Source of the DNA: Nocardia araoensis NBRC 100135
GTDB lineage: Bacteria; Actinomycetota; Actinomycetes; Mycobacteriales; Mycobacteriaceae
Direction: 5' to 3'
Length of the DNA: 59,255 nucleotides
NCBI RefSeq assembly: GCF_000308435.1
Contig: NZ_BAFR01000350.1
Coordinates: 1 to 59,255 of the forward strand
A model generated the notes under the pieces. The model saw only the letters and a list, made by a program, of their open reading frames with translations. It searched no databases and was not told where the DNA came from. Positions within the stretch are counted from its first letter, which is position 1; each line of letters begins with the position of its first letter. A program made the position numbers and the translations under genes. Of this stretch, positions 18,621 through 26,939 are shown piece after piece.

Positions 18621-18741
18621 GACGGCGATATCGGCGGCTGTATTCACGGCCGCGGCATGTTCCTGTTCGATGTTGCCGTAATCGACCTTGGTGCGGTCGG
18701 CGGGCAGGGGGTCGCGGCGATCGCCGTTGACGCGGGTTAGA

Positions 18742-18767
18742 ATAACGGCGACACTGTTGTCACTATG
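18742..18767. promoter_or_regulatory. Single 25-bp palindrome (copy d)
   Basis: ATAACGGCGAC, ACT, GTTGTCACTAT at 18742-18766, ending in an ATG at 18765. No second palindrome is seen 43 bp upstream. Bases 18621-18741 hold no gene. It should control the small frame and the FAD hydroxylase behind it. Confidence 0.6.
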
Positions 18768-18881
18768 ATAGATGTGCTCTACACCTCATCCCAGGTATCC
18801 GATCGGATACGGTCACTCGAACGTCCGGCGGCCGGCCTCGTAGGTCGTTCCAGAGTTACGGGTTGGCGGAGGCTGTCATGA
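18765..18881 (+). CDS. Small 38-codon frame coupled to the FAD hydroxylase
   Basis: ATG in the palindrome, 38 codons, stop overlapping the hydroxylase start (TCATGA). Its C-terminal half, 'SLERPAAGLVGRSRVTG', closely resembles 'QLERSAAGLVSRSRATN' at the end of the broken amidohydrolase just upstream. It may act only as a leader that couples translation, or be a leftover of a duplicated amidohydrolase 3' end. No function is claimed. Confidence 0.4.
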   Translation: MIDVLYTSSQVSDRIRSLERPAAGLVGRSRVTGWRRLS

Positions 18882-20476
18882 CGTTCGACGTTGCCGTGAT
18901 AGGCCTGGGTCCGGTTGGGGAGCTGGCGGCGCTTCTGCTGGCACGCGCGGGGTTGACGGTGTTGGTCCTCGAGCGCGAGGCCGATGTGTATCCCAATCCG
19001 CGTGTCGGCGTTCTCGACGGAGAAGCGTTACGCACGCTTCAAAAGGCCGGAGTGTACGAGCGCACGGTTCCAGACATGCTCCTCGGAGCTGGCGCCCAGT
19101 GGGTGTCGGCTCGCGGCAAGGTTGTCGCGACGACGCTGCCGACGGAGAAAATCCAAGGGCACCCGTGGATGTCTGCGATCTACCAGCCGTTGCTGGACAA
19201 GCACCTTCGGGCGGCCCTCGCGGAGTATCCGGATGTCGATATCCGACTGGGTCACCGGCTCATCGGGTTGACCCAGGACGACGAAGTCGTCGAACTCACG
19301 TTTCGTGATGTCGACGGCAGGACAGGGAACGCGCGTGCGCGCTTCGTCGTCGGGTGCGATGGCGCCAATAGCGCTACCCGGGAAGCGATCGGCGTCCAGC
19401 TCGTCGGATCCGCATACACCGACACCTGGCTGATCGTCGATGCGAAGCTGCCGGAGCCGGTCACCCATCTTCCGTATTTCCAGATGAAGCTGGACCCGGC
19501 GGCGCCCAGTCTGACCGGCCGGCTCGCCGCTGGTGGGCACCGCTGGGAACGCAAGGTGATGCCCTGGGAGGACCGCGAGGAGATCCTTACCCCGCAGGCT
19601 GCGCGGCGGGTGATCGCTGAGGTCGCAGACCCCGACACCGCGGAGATCTTGCGTCATCTCATCTACACCTTCCGAGCCAAGAGCGCCGAGCACTGGCGGG
19701 TCGGACGGGTTTTGCTGTGCGGCGACGCTGCCCACTTGATGCCTCCGATGATCGGCCAGGGGCTGAATTCGGGAATCCGGGATGTCACGAACCTGACCTG
19801 GAAAATCGCGGCCGTGGTGAATGGCGGCGCGCCACTGCAGATACTCGACTCCTACGAGGTCGAGCGCCGCCCGCACGCCGACGCGATTACCGCGATGTCG
19901 GTCCGGGTCGGCCGCCTGGTCACTCTGCAATCGCGGTGGGCGGCCATGATTCGCGACGCGGTGGGAGTGACGCTGCTGCGCGTCCCGCCGCTACGGGAAC
20001 ACGTTCGCCAAGGACGCTGGCGCCCGCCGGCCCGCTACCGACGCGGTTTGCTGCTGACCCAACCGTCGCTGCGCTCGCCGGTTGGCCGCCTGTTTCCCCA
20101 GCCGCTCGTACGGACGTTCAGTGGAGCGGAGCGTCGACTCGACGATGTCTCGGGCTCTGGCTGGCGCATCATCGGCTGGGACACCGATCCACGCGAAGCG
20201 CTGTCGACACACGGCCGCCGCATCGCCGAAGGCGTCTTGGGCGCGAACTACGTAACGCTGACCTCCCCTGGGCAGCGCCCCGTCCATGGTGGAGCGCCGA
20301 CCCAGATCCTCGAAGACCTCCATGAGCTGACCCGCCCATACTTCAGGCGGCAACCATTCGTCGTAGTCCGTCCCGACCACTATGTCTGCGGGAATCCCTC
20401 GTCGACTGCGCTCGACAGCACTGTGTGGAAGTTGGCGCAGCAGATATCGAAGGCGCGCATCGAGGCCCTGCAGTGA
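18878..20476 (+). CDS. FAD-dependent aromatic hydroxylase (MhpA-like)
   Basis: A 532-residue group A flavoprotein monooxygenase. GxGxxG is 'VIGLGPVGELAALLLARAG' (residues 7-25), the DG motif is 'FVVGCDGANSATRE' (about residue 160) and the GD motif is 'LLCGDAAHLMPPMIGQGLNSG' type (about residues 285-305). It resembles 3-(3-hydroxyphenyl)propionate hydroxylase. The start is fixed by GGAGG five bases before the ATG at 18878 and by overlap with the small frame. The two hydroxylases in the window differ and may act on different ring positions or substrates. Confidence 0.88.
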   Translation: MTFDVAVIGLGPVGELAALLLARAGLTVLVLEREADVYPNPRVGVLDGEALRTLQKAGVYERTVPDMLLGAGAQWVSARGKVVATTLPTEKIQGHPWMSAIYQPLLDKHLRAALAEYPDVDIRLGHRLIGLTQDDEVVELTFRDVDGRTGNARARFVVGCDGANSATREAIGVQLVGSAYTDTWLIVDAKLPEPVTHLPYFQMKLDPAAPSLTGRLAAGGHRWERKVMPWEDREEILTPQAARRVIAEVADPDTAEILRHLIYTFRAKSAEHWRVGRVLLCGDAAHLMPPMIGQGLNSGIRDVTNLTWKIAAVVNGGAPLQILDSYEVERRPHADAITAMSVRVGRLVTLQSRWAAMIRDAVGVTLLRVPPLREHVRQGRWRPPARYRRGLLLTQPSLRSPVGRLFPQPLVRTFSGAERRLDDVSGSGWRIIGWDTDPREALSTHGRRIAEGVLGANYVTLTSPGQRPVHGGAPTQILEDLHELTRPYFRRQPFVVVRPDHYVCGNPSSTALDSTVWKLAQQISKARIEALQ

Positions 20477-20731
20477 ACCGGCGTCTGGACACTCGATCCC
20501 GCAACCGCGGACATCAGGTTCTGTTCCCGCGGGCTCTGGGGGTGCTCCCGGTACCCGGCCGCTTCAGTCGACCACCCGGCTCGTTGACCTGGGGCGAGGA
20601 TGGAACGGCGAGCCGAGCGGTTGGCTGCTTTACTGGGCGCCTCGTAGTCAGACCGTTGCGACGATGGCCGGAATCCAAGGGGGTGGTGCTCGGTGATATC
20701 GATGTCCGCGGTTCCTGGTAGTCAGACCCAT
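20477..20731. other. No gene seen
   Basis: About 255 bases behind the hydroxylase without a convincing reading frame; the bases just after lead into a P450 scrap. Confidence 0.4.
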
Positions 20732-20836
20732 TTCATCGCGGCGCGCATCGAACTCGCCGGGACGCCGGAGCGGGCTGGCAACAACATCATTTGCCGATTC
20801 GAGACGCTGCCGGTGCGGCTCGTGCCCAAGCGGTGA
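20732..20836 (+). pseudogene. C-terminal scrap of a cytochrome P450
   Basis: The last ~34 codons read 'ARIELAGTPERAGNNIICRF' then 'ETLPVRLVPKR' and a stop. The intact P450 at 36933-38117 ends 'ERIEITGRPQWAMNNIIHRF' then 'ETLPLQLIPA'. No heme-binding loop precedes it. It is a deletion remnant of a second P450 gene. Confidence 0.75.
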
Positions 20837-20942
20837 CAGAGGCGGATCACCGCTGATCAACAGGTTCGCCACCCGTTCGGCCATCGCCATGGCCGATCGG
20901 CGGTGATCGACCTGTTCGGCCGTGCCACCGAGACCTTCGCGG

Positions 20943-22331
20943 CTACGCTGCCACACCGCCGAGGTCACCGGAGGTGTGCCGATCCTCCGCAGGTTCGTAG
21001 CGCCTCAGCAGGCTCAGGGCCGCGAGGACGCTCACCAAGGCGATGGCAGCGTAGCCGAGCACAATGCCCCACTGCGCGCTGCGCGGCTGGCTGACTACCT
21101 CATCTGCTGTCGATGAGACGAATCCGCTCGCAGCCAGGACGAAGCCGTAGATGCCTGCACCCGCGGCACCTCCGATGGTCTCGCCGGCCGACCAGATCCC
21201 GGCGAGAACCCCCGCACGGCGGCGGCCGGACTCGTTCGCGTCGGCCGCCAAGGTGTCGGCGAGCATCGCTTGCGGCAGGATCTGCGCCCCGGCGAAGCCG
21301 ATTCCGGCGATCAGGATGGCCGCGCAGGCGACCTCGAACCGCACGGAATGCTCGACGCGTGGTAGGGCGGCGACCGCGAGAGCACCTGCGCCGAGGATCG
21401 AAAGCGCCACGGTCAGGCAGGCCTTCTTACCCCAGGCCGACGCGGCACGACGCCACGCCGGCATCGTCAGCAACATCGGTCCCACCGCGCAGAGGAACAA
21501 CGCCGCGATCGCACTGTCCGATCCGAGAATCTGTGCCGACAGATAGGGCAGCCCGGCCAACGTGACGGAGACGACCACCTCGATGAGCACGAACACTCCC
21601 AGCAGAGTGCGAAACGGGCGGTGCCGATGAGCCATGGTCAGCGCTTCACGCAGCGATCCCACTGTCAGCGACTGGTTCGCCGGCACGGCGTGAGTGGATC
21701 CGCGAGCGCTGTAGATCGCGCCGCACGCGCCGACAACGATCACGCCGACCATCACGAGCGCCAGCACACAGTAGTCATGACGGTCGCCGCCGTCGGCCCC
21801 AGCGAAGGAGGATGTCGCCGCTGCCACGACAAGCATCGCCGCACCCAGCCAGGCGGTCCGCCACGCCATCATCGACGTGCGTTCCGCCGAACTCGCAGCG
21901 AGCTCGGCGGGCAGGACACTATAGGGGATCACGAAGGCCGAGAAGCCGAGGCCGGTCACGGCCAGCGCGGCGCCTACCCACCAGACAGCACTGTTTCCGC
22001 TGACGGGGGCGGAAAAGATGGCCACGAACCCCAGCGGGAGCACGACCGCTCCCGCGATCATCCACGGTCTGCGAGGGCCGAGACGTGACACGGTCGAGTC
22101 GGTCAATCTCCCGATGACCGGGTTGTACACCAGGTCGAGCAGCTTGGGTACGAGGACGACGAATCCTGCCGCCGCGGCGGCCACGCCGAGTGTGTTCGTC
22201 AGGTAGTGCAAGAGGACGAGGCCGGGCACCATGGCATACGTCGCCGTTGCCAGGGAACCCAGGCCATAGGTCATCCGAAGGCGCGCCGAGAGGGCGAACC
22301 CAGTATGTGGGCCGACGGCGGTCAGCGTCAC
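20943..22331 (-). CDS. GPH-family (MFS) sugar/cation symporter-like transporter
   Basis: A 462-residue, 12-helix transporter of the glycoside-pentoside-hexuronide family. Marks are the N-terminal 'YGLGSLATATYAMVPGLVL', the motif 'PVIGRLTDSTVSRLGPRRPW' around residues 75-95 and a C-terminal 'AGIYGFVLAASGFVS' helix. Members of this family in actinobacteria also sit with steroid or aromatic catabolic genes. A decayed second copy is at 26940-27455. Confidence 0.85.
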   Translation of the reverse strand: MTLTAVGPHTGFALSARLRMTYGLGSLATATYAMVPGLVLLHYLTNTLGVAAAAAGFVVLVPKLLDLVYNPVIGRLTDSTVSRLGPRRPWMIAGAVVLPLGFVAIFSAPVSGNSAVWWVGAALAVTGLGFSAFVIPYSVLPAELAASSAERTSMMAWRTAWLGAAMLVVAAATSSFAGADGGDRHDYCVLALVMVGVIVVGACGAIYSARGSTHAVPANQSLTVGSLREALTMAHRHRPFRTLLGVFVLIEVVVSVTLAGLPYLSAQILGSDSAIAALFLCAVGPMLLTMPAWRRAASAWGKKACLTVALSILGAGALAVAALPRVEHSVRFEVACAAILIAGIGFAGAQILPQAMLADTLAADANESGRRRAGVLAGIWSAGETIGGAAGAGIYGFVLAASGFVSSTADEVVSQPRSAQWGIVLGYAAIALVSVLAALSLLRRYEPAEDRHTSGDLGGVAA

Positions 22332-22369
22332 GTCCCCTCCTCGCGCGGCACGTTCACGTCCGGCTCGCT

Positions 22370-22685
22370 GTCCGAATCGTGGTGGTTGATGGCGGGCGGG
22401 GCGCCGCAGTCGTATCGCAGCGGACCCGGCGGGATCACCGAGGCCGCGCCGCCGTCGCTTTCGCCCGCGGTCACGAACGCATCGACGCCGACCGGAGTCT
22501 GTTGTGGGGTGACTCGCTCGGCGGAGCGCACGCAGTTTTCGTCGCGGCCGAGGACCCGCGCATAGGCGCCGTCGTCGCGCAGATCCCGTTCAACGGCTTC
22601 CCGAAGCAGGTCGAGGGAAGAAGGGCCCGGGACACGCTGAAGCTGCTCGGCGCGATCGTGTGGGACCGTCTGCGTGGCGCGCTGC
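22370..22685 (+). pseudogene. Alpha/beta hydrolase fragment
   Basis: The frame from about 22445 encodes 'VAFARGHERIDADRSLLWGD' and 'SLGGAHAVFVAAEDPRIGAV', the nucleophile-elbow region of a dienelactone-hydrolase-like protein, then 'VAQIPFNGFPKQVEGRR' and a short tail. The part upstream of it lies in another frame, and the C-terminal His region is missing. It belongs to the same family as the fragment at 15726-16076. Confidence 0.6.
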
Positions 22686-22710
22686 CGGTCGGCCTCGTTC
22701 GCGGCGACGA

Positions 22711-22890
22711 TCATCTGGTCGGCGGCCGCGTCGCCGATGGGCTCCTGCTGCGGGATGTTCGCGGGCGCGGTAGCTCGGCTGCTCGTCTCGTCGCCGTGCG
22801 GCCGCAGTCGGCGATCCGCATTGCGCCCGCGGAAAGCGCGACGAGAGCGATGCGAGTCTCGATGCTTCGACGGAAACCGTGCGTAGGCAT
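22711..22890 (-). pseudogene. Possible small exported protein, frameshifted
   Basis: A start at 22890 has a strong AAGGAG five bases upstream and a signal-peptide-like beginning (basic residues, then 'ALVALSAGAMRIADCG'). The frame then turns into an Arg-rich stretch and stops. Shifting by one base after the Cys gives a plausible hydrophilic sequence ('GDAAADQMIVAANEADRQR') that runs into the antisense of the hydrolase fragment. Probably a truncated gene for a small secreted or lipoprotein. Confidence 0.3.
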
Positions 22891-22921
22891 CACAACTCCT
22901 TCCGACGGACTGCTCGAGTGT

Positions 22922-24472
22922 TCAACGCGGGGAGGTTTGGGTTCGGGGTGCGCGGAGCAGGGCGCCGAGGGCGGCGGCCGCGACGACGGCCGCCACGACG
23001 ATCAGCGAGGCCGACAAGCCGTCGATGAAGGCTGAGCGGACGGCTGCCGCCAAGGGCTCACCTTGCGGACCCAGTTGTGCGGCGGCCTGTAGCCCTGCGG
23101 CGGCGGAGGATTCGACCGCGTGCGCGGCTGCGGGTGGCAGTTGATCCAGCGCGGGCAGTGACGATGTGTAATGGCTCGAGAACACCGAGCCCATGAGGGC
23201 GATGCCGATCGCCGCGCCGACCTCCCGGGTGGCGTCGTTCATGGCGGATGCGACGCCTTGCTGATCGGCGCGCAGTGATCCGACGATGACCGAGGTGCCC
23301 ACGGCGCTGGTCACGCCCACACCGAGGCCGGCGACCACGAGGCCACCGAGAAAGGGCAGGTAGCCGGAGTCCACGTGCAGCAACGACAGCGCGTAGATGC
23401 CGGCGGCGAGTAGCAGCAGGCCTCCGCTCACGACCGCTTTGATCCCCATCCGCTCGGTCAGCAGGGGAGTCAGCACACTGACCGGCATGACCACCACCGC
23501 GATGGGAACCAGCGCGATCGCGCTCTGCAACGCGCTGTAGCCGAGGATCAACTGCAGATATTGCAGCCCGACGAAGAAGAAGCCGAATATGGCGAGGAAC
23601 TGGACGAGAACGGTGACCGCTCCCGAGCGAAACCCGGGAATGCCGAACAGGCGCGGATCGAGCAGCGCGTGCTTGTTGCGGAACCCGAGTACGGCGTACA
23701 GCGTCAGCGCCGCCGCGGAAACAGCGAAGCTTCCCACCACCCGAGCGCTGGTCCATCCGGCTTCGCTGCCTTCGATGATGCCGTATACGAGCGCGCCGAT
23801 CGCGACGGCGCTCGTATACGCGCCGATGTGGTCGAGTGGGTGGCCTTCCTCGTCGCGGGTGTTGGGCGCCAGGAGCAATGCCAGCAGCCCACCGACCACC
23901 GCCATGATCGCGCTGGCCACGAAGATCGAAGGCCAACTCCATACTTCGAGCAACAACCCGGCGGCGAGCATGCCGAGGATCGCGCCCGCTGCAGCGAATC
24001 CGGACCAGATCGCGACGCCGTGGTTGCGGCGTTCGGCTGGAAACGCCGCGGTGATGGTCGACAGCGTGCCCGGCATGATCATCGCGGCGCCGATGCCCAT
24101 GACCGCGCGCCAGGCGATCAGGGTGGTCGTCGAATCGGCGAACGCGGCGGCAGCCGAACCGATCGCGAAGACCACGGTGCCGCCGATCAGTACATCGCGT
24201 CGGCCGAACTTGTCACCGAGCGCACCGATCGGCAATACCAGCGCGGCCAGCGCGACCGTGTAAGCGTCCGCGATCCAGGTCAGCGATGTGGTCGAGGCCG
24301 ACAGATCCACCGCGAGCTCCGGCATGGCCAGATTGAGCGCCGATACCGACGCGACCACGAGCACCAGGCAGGTGCACATTGCCGTCAGGATGCCGCCGGT
24401 ACCCGCGCGCGCGGCCGGAACCTCGGCCTCTGGGCTCGGACCACCAGGCGCACTCGCCCTGGTTTCGTCCAC
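22922..24472 (-). CDS. DHA2-family MFS multidrug/drug:H+ antiporter
   Basis: A 516-residue transporter with about 14 helices, the length and layout of EmrB/QacA-type (DHA2) exporters. The A-motif is 'GALGDKFGRRDVLIGG' (about residues 82-97) and motif C-like 'RAVMGIGAAMIMPGTLSTI' follows. The start is the GTG at 24472, with AGGAG just upstream. It may export toxic substrate or intermediates. An inverted repeat lies 70 bases upstream. Confidence 0.88.
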   Translation of the reverse strand: MDETRASAPGGPSPEAEVPAARAGTGGILTAMCTCLVLVVASVSALNLAMPELAVDLSASTTSLTWIADAYTVALAALVLPIGALGDKFGRRDVLIGGTVVFAIGSAAAAFADSTTTLIAWRAVMGIGAAMIMPGTLSTITAAFPAERRNHGVAIWSGFAAAGAILGMLAAGLLLEVWSWPSIFVASAIMAVVGGLLALLLAPNTRDEEGHPLDHIGAYTSAVAIGALVYGIIEGSEAGWTSARVVGSFAVSAAALTLYAVLGFRNKHALLDPRLFGIPGFRSGAVTVLVQFLAIFGFFFVGLQYLQLILGYSALQSAIALVPIAVVVMPVSVLTPLLTERMGIKAVVSGGLLLLAAGIYALSLLHVDSGYLPFLGGLVVAGLGVGVTSAVGTSVIVGSLRADQQGVASAMNDATREVGAAIGIALMGSVFSSHYTSSLPALDQLPPAAAHAVESSAAAGLQAAAQLGPQGEPLAAAVRSAFIDGLSASLIVVAAVVAAAALGALLRAPRTQTSPR

Positions 24473-24541
24473 GTCTCCTCCTCGATCTCCGATTTCGCGC
24501 CGCTGCCGAGTTCAATCGGAAACTTCAACATCACCGACAGT

Positions 24542-24559
24542 ACTGACTATGTCGTCAGT
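24542..24559. promoter_or_regulatory. Inverted repeat upstream of the DHA2 gene
   Basis: ACTGAC (24542-24547), a 6-base spacer, GTCAGT (24554-24559): a perfect palindrome about 70 bases before the GTG start, a usual place for a TetR-type operator of an efflux gene. No dedicated regulator gene is adjacent. Confidence 0.45.
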
Positions 24560-24699
24560 TATGACAGACAAGTCGGTCAAGCATGGTAGCAGCGGGTGTT
24601 GCGGATGCCACAAGCCTGAGTCGAACGCGCTTTCCTGTGCCGGAAGGTTGATCGACCGACAAATGCGAGGGAGCTCGATACAGCCGAGCATGATCGAAG

Positions 24700-24822
24700 T
24701 TTGCTGATCGACCTTGTACGCCGACCTTTCGCCGCAGCGATCACGGCCCGAGGAATAGTCGTTCGCATGGTAGGCGGGCCGGCGTCCACGATCAGCACGT
24801 CGGTTGTCGGCGTGATTGCCAT
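24700..24822 (-). pseudogene. N-terminal scrap of an FAD hydroxylase
   Basis: Minus-strand translation from 24822 gives 'MAITPTTDVLIVDAGPPTM' and 'KGRRTRSISKL', which aligns with the start of the hydroxylase at 13208 ('TDIVDVLVVGAGPTG', 'RGRVVRIIDKA'). The dinucleotide-binding glycines are partly lost. It follows the hydrolase remnant in the same order as the intact operon at 11.4-14.8 kb. Confidence 0.55.
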
Positions 24823-24829
24823 GGCTTGC

Positions 24830-25105
24830 GCCGCCCTTCGTGAGATGCCGGAAACGACCAGCCGGGCCGACCAACGTCAACATGGCAGCGGAAGCGTGGT
24901 GGTGCCTGACGTAGGCCATGGTGACCAGCGCGCCCATCGAGGTGCAGACCAAGTGGTGAGGCGTGGGCAGGCGGGTGAAATGCTGCCCGTCCATAGTCGC
25001 GCTACGCAACACCGACGTCGGCACCGAGATAGCGGGAATCTCGCCGCTGCGGTCGGGCTGGCCGGCGTTGACGACCTGGATGTCGCGGTCGAGTTGGTCG
25101 CCCAT
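24830..25105 (-). pseudogene. Fused remnant of the two tandem alpha/beta hydrolases
   Basis: A 92-codon stretch starting at the ATG inside palindrome copy e. 'GEIPAISVPTSVLRSATMDG' plus 'QHFTR' matches the C-terminal part of the hydrolase at 11464 ('AEIPAITAPTLVLRSASIDG'). It then jumps to 'HHLVCTSMGALVTMAY' and 'LTLVGPAG', matching the nucleophile region of the hydrolase at 12315 ('YHLVGTSMGALVSMAF'). A deletion has joined the two genes. The His and acid residues are gone. Confidence 0.75.
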
Positions 25106-25205
25106 AATGGTTACATCGTTACCGATATTATTGCGGTAGTCAAGGATGGGGATGAGCGGAGCGCTTGACACCGCGGTGCAATATCGGTCACGCTGTATCC
25201 GTATT
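25104..25205. promoter_or_regulatory. 25-bp palindromes (copy e)
   Basis: ATAATGGTTAC, ATC, GTTACCGATAT at 25104-25128 is a good palindrome, oriented to the minus-strand hydrolase remnant whose ATG it contains. A weaker one at 25181-25205 (ATATCGGTCACGCTGTATCC then GTATT) faces the amidohydrolase at 25391. Their centres are 77 bp apart, unlike the 43 bp of copies a-c. Bases 25206-25390 hold no gene. Confidence 0.6.
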
Positions 25206-25390
25206 ATTTGCATGATCGCTCGGCCTTTGAAGGTGAGGGATGGTTCACCCTTCGCCGGTCGCCGATCCGTGTCGGCCCGAGGCGTGAGCCCCTTGTCGAG
25301 CCACGACTGGGGCGTACCGGTGTCTGTTGCCGACCACATGCCCTTTCGGCCTGTCCGCTGATTTGCCCTCACGGGTGACGGGAGAAACGA

Positions 25391-26848
25391 ATGAGCCGCA
25401 CACTGTTGCGCGGGGCGAAGGTGATCACCATGGCGCCGGATCGTCCCGACGTCGAGGAGGTCGACATCCTCGTCGACGGCGACCGCATCACCGAGATCGG
25501 TGATCGACTCGACCCCCGGGATACTGAGGTCGTCGAGTTCGCGGGCCGAATCATCATCCCTGGGCTTGTCAACGCTCACCTGCACTCCTGGCAGACAGCG
25601 ATGCGTTTCGCGGGCGCGGACTGGTCTCTGCCGGAATATCTTGTCCACGCTCATGGAGTCGCCGCGCGACACTTTCGCCCGCAGGACATCCATATCGGGA
25701 CGCTCGCCGGGGCCCTCAACCAGATCGACGGCGGTGTGACGACCATCGGCGATTGGTCCCACAATTGCGTGACACCGGACCACGCGGACGCGGCGATCGA
25801 CGCGTTGCAGCAGGCCGGCATCCGGGCGGTCTTGCTGCATGGCACGCCGCACGGTCTGCGCGATCGGGTGCACGACACCCGGGAGATCGACCGCCTGCTC
25901 GGCGGAGCGATCGCCACGAGCGAGTTGCTCTCACTGGGGATGGCCGTGGCGGGCCCGCAATTATCGAAACCCGAAGTGGCGGTCGCGGATCTGCGTGCAG
26001 CTGCCGAACGTGGACTGTTGGCGTCGATGCACCAGAGCGCCGGACCGCCCGGTCCGGGCTGGCAGGCCGTCAGCGCCGCCGGCTTGTGGGGGCCCCTGAC
26101 CAACATCGTGCACGGCACGGGTTTGACCACTGCTTGGGTGAAACGGTTGGTCGAGGCCGGGGTCAGCTTCACAACGACGCCGGAAAACGAACTGGGCCAG
26201 GGTCATTGCGCGCGAGTGACCGATCAGCTGCTGGGCCTGGGCGCGGCACCGTCGCTGGGTACCGACACCGAAATCGTCGCGCCGGGGGAAATGTTGGTCG
26301 CCGCGCGGCTGGTGTTGGCACGCCAGCGCGGCCTCGCGCACGAGCAGGCGCACGCAAAGACCGGCTTGGGTGCGCCGGTGGTCTCGCTCGGTGTGAAACA
26401 GGCGCTGGCGTGGGCGACCGTTGAGGGTGCGCGCGCGCTGGGCATGGCCGACCGGATCGGTCGCATCGAGGTGGGCATGCAGGCTGATCTCGTTGTGATC
26501 GACACGCGTGCGCTCAACCTGTGGCCGCTCCACGATCCGATTGCCGCGGCGCTGCATGCCAACGTCGGCAACATCGAAGCGGTCATGATCGCAGGACGCT
26601 GGCGCAAACGCCGCCACCAGCTCGTGGACTGTCCTGTGGACGAAATCATGGAGACATTGCAGCGGTCGGGTGAGCGTTTCATCGACCAGATCTACGCGGA
26701 AGGTCGTTTCGCGCGCATTCGACGGCGTGTGGTGAGGCACGTTGTGCGTCGGCAGTTACGGCAGCAAGCGCGTGGATCGGCGCAGGATGCGCTGGCATCG
26801 CATGAAAGCCCGTCACAGGACCGTACTCGAGCCCGAGACCGGATCTGA
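25391..26848 (+). CDS. Amidohydrolase (AtzA/SsnA/chlorohydrolase-like)
   Basis: A 485-residue metal-dependent amidohydrolase, cytoplasmic. The N-terminal metal motif HxH is in 'NAHLHSWQT' (about residues 61-69), a further His is in 'LLASMHQSAGP', another in 'NIVHGTGL' and the metal Asp in 'PSLGTDTEI' (about residue 292). These fit hydrolytic removal of an amino, chloro or similar group from a ring or amide. GGGAG lies 7 bases before the ATG. The last ~40 residues are Arg/Gln-rich and unlike the family, possibly a replaced tail. Confidence 0.82.
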   Translation: MSRTLLRGAKVITMAPDRPDVEEVDILVDGDRITEIGDRLDPRDTEVVEFAGRIIIPGLVNAHLHSWQTAMRFAGADWSLPEYLVHAHGVAARHFRPQDIHIGTLAGALNQIDGGVTTIGDWSHNCVTPDHADAAIDALQQAGIRAVLLHGTPHGLRDRVHDTREIDRLLGGAIATSELLSLGMAVAGPQLSKPEVAVADLRAAAERGLLASMHQSAGPPGPGWQAVSAAGLWGPLTNIVHGTGLTTAWVKRLVEAGVSFTTTPENELGQGHCARVTDQLLGLGAAPSLGTDTEIVAPGEMLVAARLVLARQRGLAHEQAHAKTGLGAPVVSLGVKQALAWATVEGARALGMADRIGRIEVGMQADLVVIDTRALNLWPLHDPIAAALHANVGNIEAVMIAGRWRKRRHQLVDCPVDEIMETLQRSGERFIDQIYAEGRFARIRRRVVRHVVRRQLRQQARGSAQDALASHESPSQDRTRARDRI

Positions 26849-26939
26849 GATTTCAACGGTGATCGATGGCTGGCGCGATGCAGGTCATGCCGTGAACACA
26901 CCCGGTTCCTGGCACGAGGAGGGGTTCAGCCTCTCCATG

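Noticed and set aside
20837..20942. Two similar segments (CGCTGATCAACAGGTTCG and CGGTGATCGACCTGTTCG) suggesting a repeat or hairpin
   Set aside because: Only an imperfect direct repeat of about 18 bases in two copies; not enough for an array and not a good stem.
23561..24589. 342-codon plus-strand frame over the DHA2 gene
   Set aside because: Shadow of a transporter with complete family motifs on the other strand.
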